A stretch of DNA of 64,000 nt from Semisulcospira habei. Taxonomy: Eukaryota > Mollusca > Gastropoda > Semisulcospiridae. Location: contig BTPG01000001.1 of assembly GCA_036245525.1 (NCBI GenBank), positions 184,084,663-184,148,662 of the forward strand, read 5' to 3'. The translations under genes and the position numbers were made by a program. The notes beneath the pieces are model-generated. The model had not been told where the DNA came from and ran no database searches. It saw only the letters and a program-made list of their open reading frames with translations. Of the stretch, positions 1-9,720 are shown one piece after another; within the stretch, counting starts at the first letter, position 1, and each line of letters begins with the position of its first letter.

Positions 1-432
1 TCATGACGGCCTGCCACCGCAGCCCTAAAAGTATACACAGACATTTTTAAACGTGAATGCCATGCTTCCTGGAGACATTTCGTCTCATCTTTATCTTCTA
101 GGACTCCATCCCAGAAAGTCTGGAAGGCTGTTCGAAGAATTAGGGGCAGGGGTGGCTCGGCTTCTGTCGGCCATCTTAGAGATGGTGCCAGTTTGGTCAC
201 AGGTAAAAAGGCTGTGGCCAATTTGCTTGCCTCCACCATTGCCCATAATTCTTCAACGGAGCATTATTCACCCTTCTTCCAGAGAGGGAAGGAGAAGTGA
301 GAGTCGTATACTTGTGATTTTATATCGGATAACTCGGAAGACTATAATGCATTTACATTTTCAGAATTGCAGCAAGCCATGCAGTGCTCCTGGACTAGAT
401 ACCATCCACTATCAGTTCCTAACACATCTGCC

Positions 433-816
433 CCCACCCGGGTCTGCCCTGGGGGACTTGGGTGGGGTTAGGTATTTTTTGGTTCCCAGGGTCACCCTGG
501 TCAGCCCCACAGGGTGGGTTTTTCTCTCTATTCTGGGGCATGTGTTTCTGTCTACCATTTGTCCATTCACCTGTATTTGCCTTTTTAAAACTCTCCCTAC
601 TGTCTGCACTGCCTGTAGCTCTTGATATTGGATGTGTGTTGCTAAATGGTCTTAGCTTTATTTAGGCCCATGTGTTAGGTTTTTTTAATGTATTTGACCG
701 GCTGGTGACACATTCAATGTTCTGTTTATTTATTTTTTTTCACAAGCAGTGCAGGCACGTCCTGAGAAAGCCTTGTTGCTGTCGGGACGTTAAGCAATGT
801 ACAATCAATCAATCAA
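433..816 (+). repeat. SINE-like element, copy 1 of 5
   Basis: About 384 bp, starting at a 'CCACCCGGGTCTGCC' head and ending in a CGTCC...GGACG hairpin-like tail followed by (AATC)n. It is flanked by a 16-bp direct repeat, at 417-432 and 817-832 (TCCTAACACATCTGCC), the target duplication of a retrotransposed copy. It interrupts LINE copy 1. The same family recurs at 3414, 35983, 39804 and 62953. No clear tRNA-type A and B boxes were recognised, so the class is inferred from the tail and the duplications. Confidence 0.8.
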
Positions 817-1574
817 TCCTAACACATCTGCCGGAGGATTCACTCCTTGTACTTCTCAAGGCCTTTAACCATATCTGGAAAACCGGTTATTTTCTGCCAT
901 TTTGGCATCAGGCTGTGGTTGTGCCAATCCCCAAGCCGGGTAAGGATCCTTCCGACCTGGGCAACTACCGGCCAATCGCTTTGACATCGTGTTTATGCAA
1001 AACTATGGAACGCTTGGTCAACGCCAGCCTGGTGTGGCATCTTGAGTCACAGGGTCTCATCACAGACCTCCGGTGTGGTTTCTGGCGCTTCTGTAGTACA
1101 ACTGACCATCTAGTCAGCTTTGATTCATTTATCTGAGATGCTTTTGTCAACAAGCAGCATGTCTATGCAATTTTCATCGATCTTGAGAAGGCATATGACG
1201 CTACCTGGAAGTATGGTATAATGTCTGATTTGTCGGACATGGGTTTTAAAGGGCGCCTGCCCGTTTTTATTCACAATTTTTTGTCTAACTGGTCGTTCCA
1301 TGTCCGTGTGGGATCCACCCTCTCCGACTCCTTTGAACAGGAGATGGGTGTCCCACAGGGCAGCATTCTATCTCCTGTTTTATTTATCGTTAAAATTAAT
1401 AACATTGTAAAGGCCGTCAAGGATGATTCTGAATGCTCTTTGCTTTGTGTGCACGAGGTCGAGGACTTGTGTCCCTTGAGAGGTGCTTGCAGCTGTGATT
1501 TGATCGCAACCAGGGGTGGGTATCTCTCAACTGATTCAAGTTCTCGCCCTCCAAGACAGTCTGTGTGCATTTGT

Positions 1575-1925
1575 TTCCTCAAAACACATTACCGATGGTA
1601 TTACTGATAGGAAACGTTACCTAGCTAGCCTAATTTTAGCCAAAATTTGGTTGTGTCCGTATAAGGGAGTGTTGGCAGGTGAGGGGCGCCATAGTCCAGG
1701 CTGTAACTTGAGTAGCCTCCCTTGTGCTAGCTTGGAACTCGCTGGGATTGTGCCTTGTGCTGTTCGAACTTGGCCGGTGCGGCGTGACTTGGACTTAGCG
1801 TGCCGGTGGTCGGCCTTGACCAGAGTGGTGACTGTGAGCCCTGTGGCGCCTCAGGACGTTGCTTTGACCGGTGTGGGTTTGCTTCTCGCAAAGCCGTTAT
1901 GGCCAGGTAAAATCTCGGTGACTGC
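1575..1925. repeat. Dispersed repeat of unknown class, copy 1
   Basis: The segment begins near 'CTCAAAACACATTACCGATG' and includes the block 'GAGGGGCGCCATAG'. Both also occur in order at 63612-64000 at the end of the window. Here it interrupts the LINE reading frame, because the LINE copy 2 sequence stops matching near 1573 and resumes near 1925. The 3' part is GC-rich. It could be a long terminal repeat or the 5' region of another retroelement; no coding domain is seen. Confidence 0.5.
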
Positions 1926-2385
1926 CCTCTCAAGCTCTGCCGCATCCGTCTCATGCTCGGCTACGTTCTGAAGCTGAAGGCCCATCAGACAATCCTGCCT
2001 ACGATTGTGTTTTTAACCCGTCGTTTGCAGAGATTTACGATGCCCATCTGGGAGCTGTCCGTCCACTTTCCTTCGTGTCCGACCTCATCTGCAGGCGCCC
2101 ACTCGGCACCGGCCTCCACGTGGCTGACTGAGTGGGCTAGCAGAGGGGTGCCATCTTTGTCTAGGATTAGGTCTTGATGTCAGCACATATGTTGTTCAGT
2201 CTTTTTCACTGGTCCGGTTTTTAAGGAGCTGTGCTAACCCAGGTCGTACCATGTTGGATTGGTCCTTAAAAATACTCGTGACTTTTTGGTCGTTTGGATC
2301 CCAAGTGTTTGCCATGCTTGGAGACTTGTGTCAGGGGAGAAGAGGATCCTGGTGGCTGAGGTTCCCTTTGGGCTCACTGGTGCCA

Positions 2386-3058
2386 ACACTCCACTTTGTT
2401 TGAGCAAACGTCTCAGCCTCCAAAACAGGCGTTTTATTCTACACTAAATGGTAAAGAAATTTCTGACTCTGAATACCAACATGCTCTTGATGCATCGGGT
2501 AAATTAGGGTGTCAAACGATTGGTGACTATCATGACCAATACTTAAAAGGTGACGTTTGCTTGCCAGCAGACATATTTAAAAGTTATCATGAAAAGGGTT
2601 TGTTGCACTACAGTCTTGCCCCGGACAGCTACATAACTATTCCTGGCATGACATGGGATGCATTTTTAAAATCCAGTAAGATATATATAGACCTGTTGTC
2701 TGATTGCACGATGGTTGACATGGTGGAACGTGGATTGAGAGGAGGCATAAGTATAGCTGCAAATAACTATGCCAAAGCCAACAACAAATATCTTGATGAC
2801 TATCTTGACCTTGACCCCCTCAAGATCAAGGTAATATATTACGTACTTGGACGCCAATAACCTTTACGGATTTGCGATGACCAAATTATTGCCCTTGAAA
2901 AACTTTCGTCTGCATGATTTGTCACAGTGTGATATAACATACTTAACACACTGTATTATGACATGATCGGAATGATGAAAAAGGTTGGATCTTTGAAGTC
3001 GACCTAGAGTACCCACACCAACTACATGATTACCACAATGATTATCCATTAGTTAGGA
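2386..3058 (+). pseudogene. Fragment of Polinton DNA polymerase B
   Basis: The translated sequence matches the part of the E1 polymerase between the exonuclease domain and polymerase motif A, roughly E1 residues 575-800. Examples are the shared 'GDYHDQYLK', 'SPGMTWDAFLKSSK'-like and 'ERGLRGGISIA' strings. The frame is lost around 2800-2870, and later parts survive only in other frames, for example a diverged 'LLPLKNF' region near 2885. It is truncated at both ends, with a G tract at about 3080-3094. This is a relic of a fourth Polinton, distinct from E1, E2 and E3. Confidence 0.85.
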
Positions 3059-3118
3059 TATGTGATACGCCCCCCTTTGGGGGGGGGGGGGGGGCTTCCA
3101 TATGCATTGCTTCCAGTG

Positions 3119-3945
3119 TCACTTTTTTAGGTCACCCCCTATTTCCTTTTTTTTTTTTTTTTGGTGTGTTTTGGCCACAGTAGATCTATGATCACTGGTC
3201 GATTGTGCACACTTACCTACTTTACTTTGTAACCTTCCTAAAATATTAGCACTGGCAGTCTCCCCTTTTCTTTTCAAGTCTCTCCGATAATTGTTTGTTA
3301 AAGTTCTCAACAATTGCCTGTGACTTGTGGACGCCTGGTATGCCATGTCTAACCAGTACACCATGCTTCGCAAATAATTTATTAACGGCACCTTTGAATT
3401 CACTTCCGTCATCTCCCCACCCGGGTCTGCCCTGGGGGACTTGGGTGGGGTTAACTACCTTTTAGTTCTCAGGGTCACCCTAGTCAGCCCCACAGGGTGG
3501 GTTTTCCTCTCTATTCTGGGGCATGTGTGCCTGTCTACCCTTAATCCATTCACCTGTATTTGCCTTTTTAAAACTCTCCCTACTGTCTGCGCTGCCTGTA
3601 GCTCTTGATATTGGATGTGTGTTGCTAAATGGTCTTAGCTTTATTTAGGCCCCATGTCTTAGGTTTATTTAACGTATTGGACCGGCTGGCGACATACATT
3701 CAATGTTCTGTTTAGTTTTTTTCACAAACAGTGCAGGCATGTCCTGAGAAAGTTTTGTTGCTGTCAGGACGTTAAGCAATGTACAATCAATCAATCAACT
3801 TCCATCATCGACTTGCACAATCCTAGGGTATTTCAGAGGACCCCAACAATATATCAATGTTAATGCTGTGGCTACAGTGGTAGCGTTCTTGTCAGTTATG
3901 GGTTCAACGTCCTTGTACCTTGGAGCAATGTCGACAACAGTCACG
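3119..3945 (-). pseudogene. Fragment of Polinton integrase, split by a SINE
   Basis: On the minus strand, 3798-3945 encodes the core around 'VVDIAPRYKD' and 'YPRIVQVDDGS', matching E1 integrase residues about 97-143, including the second catalytic Asp. After the SINE at 3414-3797 the match continues through 3413-3240 in broken frames, covering the 'RRGIPGVHRSQAIVENFNKQ'-type segment. In intact elements polymerase and integrase genes converge in this same order, so this belongs to the same relic as the polymerase fragment at 2386, with the sequence between them deleted. Confidence 0.8.
3414..3797 (+). repeat. SINE-like element, copy 2 of 5
   Basis: It has the same head and (AATC)n tail as the copy at 433. 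It is flanked by a 12-bp direct repeat with one mismatch, ACTTCCGTCATC at 3402-3413 and ACTTCCATCATC at 3798-3809. It is inserted in the integrase relic. Confidence 0.8.
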
Positions 3946-6656
3946 GATAAAAAGGCTGTGGCCAATTTGCTTGCCTCCACCATTGCCCATAATTCTTCAA
4001 CAGAGCATTATTCACCTTTCTTCCAGAGAGAGAAGGAGAAGCGAGAATCTTGTACTTGTGATTTTATATTGGATAACTCGGAAGACTATAATGCCCCTTT
4101 TACGTTTTCAGAATTGCAGCAAGCCATGCAGAAATGTACTGACTCTGCTGCTGGATTAGATACCATCCATTATCATCTCCTAACACATCTGCCTGAGGAT
4201 TCACTCCTTGTACTTCTCAAGGCCTTTAACCATATCTGGTTATTTTCCGCTATCTTGGCGCCAGGCTGTAGTTGTGCCAATCCCCAAGCCGAGTAAGGAT
4301 CCTTCCGACCCGGGCAACTACCGGCCAATAGCTTTGACATCATGTTAATGTAAAACTATGGAACGCTCGGTTAAAGCCCCGACTGGTGTGGCATCTTGAG
4401 TCACAGGGTTTCATCACAGACCTGCAGTGCGGTTTCCAGCTTTTCCGTAGTACAAATGACCATCTAGTCCGCTTTGAGTCTTTTATCCGAGATGCTTTTG
4501 TCAACAAGCAGCATGTCTATGCAATTTTTGTTTGATTTTGAAAAGGCATATGACACTACCTGGAAGTATGGTATAATGTCTGATTTGTCGGACATGGGTT
4601 TTAAAGGGCACCTGCCCATTTTTATTTACAATTTTTTTGTCTAACCGGTCGTTCCATGTCCGTGTGGGCTTCACGCTCTCCGACTCCTTTGAATAGGAGA
4701 TGGGTGTCCCGCAGGGCAGCATTCTATCTCCTGTTTTATTTAGCATTAAAATAAATAACATTGTATAGGCCGTCAAGGATGATTCTGAATGCTCTTTGTT
4801 TGTGGACGACTTTGCTTTGTGTGCACGAGGTTGAGGACTTGCGTCCCTTGAGAGGCGCTTGCAGCTGTGCATTGATTGCATCCAGGGGTGGGTGTCTCAA
4901 CGGATTCAGGTTCTCGCCCTCCAAGACAGTCTGTGTGCATTTTACTAACCAGACGAAATTTTTTCCAGAACCTAGCCTGAGCATTGCTGGAGTGCCAGTT
5001 AAGGTGGCCGAGGAGGCAAAGTTTTTTTGGGTCATCTCTGACAAAAGATTGATCTTCTGCAACCATGTTAACTACCTTAAAACCTCTTGTCAGAAGGCCC
5101 TCGACATTCTTCATGTCGTTGGTCGTATTGACTGGGGTGCAGACCGCATTGTCTTACTTTGACTGTACCGGACCCTTGTTCGGTCCAAATTGGATTACGG
5201 CTCTGTGGTATATGGCTCGGCTTCCAATTCTGTTCTACAGCGTCTGAACACAATTCACCATCAAGGTCTGCGCATATGTCTGGGAGCCTTCAGGACATCT
5301 CCAGTTCCTAGTCTGTATGCTGAGGCAGGGGAGCCTTCTCTCAGGCACCGCCGCATCCGCCTCATGCTCAGCTACGTTCTGAAACTGAAGGCCCATCCAG
5401 ACAATCCTGCCTATGATTGTGTTTTTAACCCATCGTTTGCAGAGATTTATGATGCCCATCTGGGTTTTGTCCATACACTTTCCTTCCGTGTCCGACCTCT
5501 TCTGCAGGCGGCCGGAGTGGACCTGGACAAAGTTTCGGAATCTCTGCAACAGGTCACTCCACCCTGGCTACTACCAGTTCCTGACATCTTGCTGGACTTG
5601 ACCGCCCACAAGGATTGTACTCCACCAGCCATATACCAACAGAGCCTCAATGAACTCCTTTCAATTTTTCCTGGCTATTGTCTTTATACGGATGGGTCCA
5701 AGTCTGAGGATGGGAGAGTGGCTGCGGCTGCAGTGTCCTCTCGCCATCCTAGACGCCCATTTAAGCTCCGCCTCCCTGACCATTCTTCTGTATTTAGTGC
5801 GGAACTGCAGGCAATTCTGCTGGCACTCAAGCATGCCTATCAGTCTCGGGAAAGGAACTTCCTGATTTTGTCTGACTCTCTTTCAGCCTTGCAGGCCCTT
5901 CAGGTCGCGGGAACAGACCACCCACTGCTGGTGCAGATTAGATCAGAGAGCTCTACGCAGACTTGATGAAGGAATATTATGACATCATTTTTATTTGGGT
6001 CCCGGGCCATGTGGGCATCGAAGGCAACAGAATCACAGATTCTGCTGCCAACAGTGCCTGCAGTGACCCTGTCCCTGACACACAGACTGTTTATATTGAT
6101 TTTAAACCTGTGATTAGTGCGTACATAGCCCGCAAGTGGCAGTCCAAGTGGGACAAAGAGGAAGGGAACAAGCTGCCGTGAGGAGACTGTCCTTACTCGG
6201 CTCCACATCGGGCACACTTATGTTACGCACTCTTACTTACTTAAACAGGATGAGCGTCCATGGTGTTTTGCCTGTGATGAGCAGTTTCTGTTCAACACTT
6301 TTTGCTGTATTGTGCTGATCTAATTGACACGAGATATAAACACTTCACAGCAGACTCCTTGAAGGTTTTGTTTCGGGATGTTCCCCCGGACAAAATCTTC
6401 AGTTTCTTGAGAGAATGCAATATTTTTAACAAGATCTGAGCATTCATAGACTATGTTTTTTTATTTTTTTTTATTTGTCCTTTTTGAGAGTCTGTAGATG
6501 TTTCTTTTAAAGACATGTGTGACATTTTAGCCTGACATTTTAAAGCTATTTACATCTTGTCTTAAGACCTTGCTTTTAGTCTGGCTGACCAGATTTTTAC
6601 CCATCCCGCCGTGAGATGGCCTTAGTCGCCTGCTCGGCGTTAAACCCAAATAACTA
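3946..6656 (+). mobile_element. Non-LTR retrotransposon (I/Jockey type) with RNase H, copy 2
   Basis: This is the better preserved of two copies. In order it shows a pre-RT region (3946-4240), RT motifs broken by small frameshifts ('GVPQGSILSP'-like with an upstream stop at about 4695; 'FVDDFAL' near 4797-4820), a thumb region ('LRSKLDYG'-like, 5170-5400) and an RNase H domain (about 5650-6180). The RNase H has 'YTDGSKSEDG', 'SAELQAILLAL', 'ILSDSLSALQAL' and 'WVPGHVGIEGN', which carry the usual acidic and His residues. A short frame break lies near 5960. The 3' end is probably the block 'GAGATGGCCTTAGTCGCC ... GTTAAACCC' at 6613-6650. It is 5' truncated at the junction with the Polinton relic and cannot be active because of stops and frameshifts. 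Confidence 0.85.
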
Positions 6657-8384
6657 ACTTTACTTGGTATTCATATGTCCCAGGTATCTTTGATTTACCT
6701 TATTTTATTTATTAAAATTTATTATTTATTTTTATTTGTTTGTAAAGTAGGTTTTGTACATATGCTGATGTTCTCATACACATACATGGTAATACTGCCC
6801 ACTCCCAACCCCACTCCACAACCACAGAACACCCACTAAAAGACAAGTACATCTGTGCATGTTCTTAATCTATCCTTTACTTAGCATTCATATGGCCCAG
6901 GTATCTTGACTTACTTTATCTTATTTATGTAACAGCCATGAGATGACATTAGTTGCCTGGCTCGGCATTAAACCCAAATAATGGGATACCTTATTGTTGA
7001 GTAACGATATTTGAGTTCAAGGCAAGCCTTTTCGTAATTGCTTCTTCTCTTAATATACCTAAATGTGAAAATTTTATTTAAAAAACAAATGAAATCCTTT
7101 TAAGTGACATATAGTGCATACTCTCACTGTGAGACCCACGTAAACTACTGATCCCCTGTGAACATGGCTGCGACAGTCCTGGTTTCATCTGCAGCCGAAC
7201 TAGAAACAAAATATGCTACAGAAAAATGTCTCCATCCTCCGGTGGTTTAAAACGAGTGCTCACTGCTTTTATTCAAACTAGACTTCATTTTGATATACCC
7301 AAACCTTTGTTACTCTCTAGAAAATCACTATCTCATAAACGGCTTCTATGAAGGGCAGCTGCTAGACTATTAAGTTTATTTTTACTGAGTGCACTGTTTT
7401 TGTTGTTGTTTTTTTGTTTTTTTTAAACAACGACCGTGAAGAAAGATGATTGGCTTAATTAGTTAATTAGGTCCAACTTAAGACAATGAAAATTTGTCTC
7501 TAGAAATCTCAGTATCTCTCTCTCTGCCCCCCCCCCACCCCCCCCCCCACCACCACCCCTCCCCCACCCCCCCTGCAGCCGACTGCCACTCAGCTCGAAT
7601 GTTGCCCATCCTGTGAGTCCATCCACCTCCACCCACCACCAAGTGTTGTCACGTTGTGTCATGTCGCCATGGCACAAAGATATGGATCAGGACCTACATG
7701 CAGCTAAGCATGAATAGAGGCAGTGGCTCAAAACACCCCTGAACATTTTTAATCAGTTTTCTGTCATGCAAAGAAAGTTGTGACCAAACGTACTTTGTTT
7801 TGCAGGCGATGTCAGACTTTTACAGCACTAAGATCACTGCTAGCAAAAGTAGCTGGGGAAGTCTGTTTAGGCTGACCGATCAGCTGTTGGCCTTCTCTGT
7901 TTGCCAACTACTTCATTAGTAAAATTAAAATAATTTGTGATGCATTGCGATCAGGAAAACTTGACAGAAACAAATTATTTATGTGAAATCACCCATTATA
8001 TGCAGAGTTTACAGGAATAAAATGCATATACTGTTGGCATAACAACATTAAATAATTATACTAGCTATTGAAATGACATGGTAAGGCATTTTCTGAAGCC
8101 ATTGTAACTGGCTTCAGTGTCATATACAGTTGTAATGCATGTTGAGTGATCGTTTCCTTTAGCATTATTTCCACACACACACATACAAAGTTGAATTGTA
8201 ACAGCTGTATGAGCAGGCAGCAATCATCGACAGTTCTTTGTCAATTTGAGCTTAAATTTTGACAGATATTATGTGTGATTCATAGCAAAACATTGTTGGC
8301 TAAGCATAATAGCTAGCCGAGTTTCCTACATTTCGCGGCACACCGAGTCTAGTCTTGGCGCAAAGTCACGTAATCTAGCGAGCA
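6657..8384. other. Non-coding, AT-rich, repeat-bearing
   Basis: No gene is seen. A block ending in a second 'GAGATGACATTAG...GGCATTAAACCC' tail (about 6939-6982) repeats the tail of the LINE before it, and 'ATTCATATG(T/G)CCCAGGTATCT' occurs twice (about 6668 and 6886). This suggests a duplicated LINE or SINE 3' end. A C-rich tract lies at 7527-7575. The rest up to the E1 target duplication is unique-looking. Confidence 0.6.
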
Positions 8385-8390
8385 TTCTCG

Positions 8391-8627
8391 AGAGAGAGAA
8401 CAATAGAGTCCCGATAGACAATGAATTCAATAGAGCCGCATCAGTCATTAATTTACATCATTTTTTAATATCAAAATTTTGTCCCCAATTTTACCCCCGT
8501 TAATTCTAAATCAACCCTTTGATTTTAAAAAAGTGATGAGCATGACTGATGCGGCTCTATTGATCTGATTATCTATCGGGACTCTATTGTTCTCTCTCTA
8601 TAACTATTGTCTCTGTCAACACCTAAT
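8391..8627 (+). repeat. E1 left terminal inverted repeat
   Basis: 237 bp, matching the reverse complement of 25036-25272 with roughly a dozen differences by eye. It contains its own inverted repeat: the 50-base arms 8399-8448 and 8542-8591 pair at about 46 of 50 positions around a 93-base AT-rich spacer. Each end of the element can therefore fold into a long hairpin. The differences between the two TIRs lie in the first bases, in the spacer and just after the second arm; the arms themselves are identical between TIRs. Confidence 0.93.
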
Positions 8628-8884
8628 CATGAACCTGATCAAGTGATGCCAAGTGAAACTTAATACTTATTAACAAGTTGCAACTAACTTTTAGGAACCT
8701 GCAGAGGTAACCTTTAAGTGTGTTGCCATAAGAACTTATTAATTACTTACCCTAAGTTCTTACAAGTACTTACCCTAAGTTCTTACAAGTACTTACCCTA
8801 AGTTCTTACAACAACTTGACTCAAGTCCCAAGACACTGAGACAGATTTATCAAGATACAAGGACAATAAAAAAACTTTTTTTTC
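8628..8884. repeat. E1 left subterminal arm with 23-bp repeats
   Basis: Non-coding. A 23-bp unit (ACTTACCCTAAGTTCTTACAAGT) is repeated almost three times at 8746-8812. Related 'AACTAACTT...ACCTG(C/T)AGAGGTAAC' sequence occurs in the matching arm of E2 (about 33030-33100), so this flank is shared by descent, unlike the TIRs. It could bind replication or transcription factors; nothing in the sequence proves that. Confidence 0.6.
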
Positions 8885-9013
8885 TCAGTAATACTCAGGT
8901 GGTGGTGCTGATGGGGTTAAATAATCAGGCACAAGTGGTGTAAATGACGTGTCATCTCTCTGCGAAGCATATGACAAAAATATTGATTGATTACCAAATC
9001 TGATTTTTATTTG
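8885..9013 (-). CDS. Putative -1 frameshift extension of the 228-aa gene, with PSAP/PPxY motif
   Basis: Immediately before the stop of the 228-aa gene lies the heptamer T TTA AAC (9019 down to 9013), in the correct phase for -1 slippage. The -1 frame then runs 42 codons to a stop at 8885-8887 and ends in 'LTPSAPPPEYY'. The same frame is open in E3 (38 codons) and E2 (36 codons). It keeps the start 'QIKI(R/S)FGN', the middle 'SY(A/T)S' and the end 'YLTPSAPPP..YY', with all indels in multiples of three. No conserved ATG exists in this frame, which favours frameshifting over a separate gene. PSAP and PPxY are known ESCRT/NEDD4-recruiting late motifs; use here is inference. No strong downstream pseudoknot was seen. 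Confidence 0.6.
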   Translation of the reverse strand, partial: QIKIRFGNQSIFLSYASQRDDTSFTPLVPDYLTPSAPPPEYY

Positions 9014-9693
9014 TTTAAAAGATTGTGTAGTTTTTCTGTGGTTTCCTGTACCCCTATCCTTTTTCCCTCTGCTAAAAAACTGGCCTTAAGTTCTTCAACA
9101 TTCACAGGAGATTGACTACGCATCTTATTCTGTATTTCAGATTTTTGTTTCTTGTAGTTATTTAAATCATCCTGGACTTGCTTAAATTCTTCATCATCAA
9201 TAAAATTATCGTTTAATGCCTTACTGATAATAAGTTTCATACTGCTCAGCTTTGCACCAGCAAGCGTACTCAATGCTTCATGTTTCTGTAATTTTGTGTG
9301 AAACCTCTTGTTCAAAGCTTCCAAACCAAAGCAAGCCAGGCATGTAGCAACGCTAACACCCTCAACTGCTATTCCAGCCAAACTCCCAATTCCTGTGGCG
9401 AACAGAACAATACCCCCTACAGAACATGAAGCTGAAACTGCACCAATAGCCATAGAAGTGTTTTGAACAGAATTAAAAACGGTCTTATACCGTCTTTTGC
9501 ACCGTGAGTATTTCGCCTCCTCACTCTCCAAATATTTCAAAGCTTCTGTAATATTATTTAATCTGAATGCGTCTGCCTGTAATGTTTTATCTGAAGCAAT
9601 TGGCATATGTGTATCAGGCGCAAGTGTTGTTTTAGTCGTCACATTTGTTTCAGTCGGATCAAGCGTTGGTAGTTGCGGATAGAAGTTTACCAT
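9007..9693 (-). CDS. 228-aa hydrophobic-hairpin and coiled-coil protein (conserved Polinton gene)
   Basis: The function is unknown. The N-terminal 55 residues are Thr/Pro-rich and polar. Residues about 75-125 form two Gly/Ala/Ser-rich hydrophobic segments ('VGGIVLFATGIGSLAGIAVEG'-like and 'ATCLACFGLEAL') that look membrane-inserting. The C-terminal 100 residues are charged and helical with coiled-coil character. The ATG is preceded by TTTGTCAATAAAAAA, the start context also seen before the polymerase and 114-aa genes. Homologues are intact in E3 (47064-47759) and decayed in E2. Its last sense codons form a -1 frameshift heptamer leading into the extension at 8885-9013. It could be a virion membrane or egress protein; this is inference from hydrophobicity and the PSAP/PPxY tail. 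Confidence 0.8.
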   Translation of the reverse strand: MVNFYPQLPTLDPTETNVTTKTTLAPDTHMPIASDKTLQADAFRLNNITEALKYLESEEAKYSRCKRRYKTVFNSVQNTSMAIGAVSASCSVGGIVLFATGIGSLAGIAVEGVSVATCLACFGLEALNKRFHTKLQKHEALSTLAGAKLSSMKLIISKALNDNFIDDEEFKQVQDDLNNYKKQKSEIQNKMRSQSPVNVEELKASFLAEGKRIGVQETTEKLHNLLNK

Positions 9694-9720
9694 TTTTTTA
9701 TTGACAAATATTTTTTTTAT

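Larger units (their letters stand above)
1..2178 (+). mobile_element. Non-LTR retrotransposon (I/Jockey type), decayed copy 1
   Basis: This is a degenerate piece of a LINE second reading frame that enters from before the window. Translated pieces recognisable from copy 2 (3946-6656) include the pre-RT region (about 1-400), an RT block with the 'NYRPIALTSC' motif (about 960-1000), the 'GVPQGSILSP' RT motif (about 1340-1380), and a thumb-like region resuming near 1925. It is broken by a SINE at 433-816 and by an unrelated repeat at about 1575-1925, which replaces the catalytic-to-thumb segment. The relation to copy 2 is seen in the sequence; the clade is inferred from the RNase H domain of copy 2. 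It is not functional. The stretch 2179-2385 after it holds no recognisable gene. Confidence 0.75.

Noticed and set aside
412..609. Conserved short frame repeated in every SINE copy
   Set aside because: It is the antisense of the SINE head; identical frames recur only because the SINE recurs.
7459..7677. Gly-rich frame on the minus strand
   Set aside because: It arises from a poly-C tract at 7527-7575.
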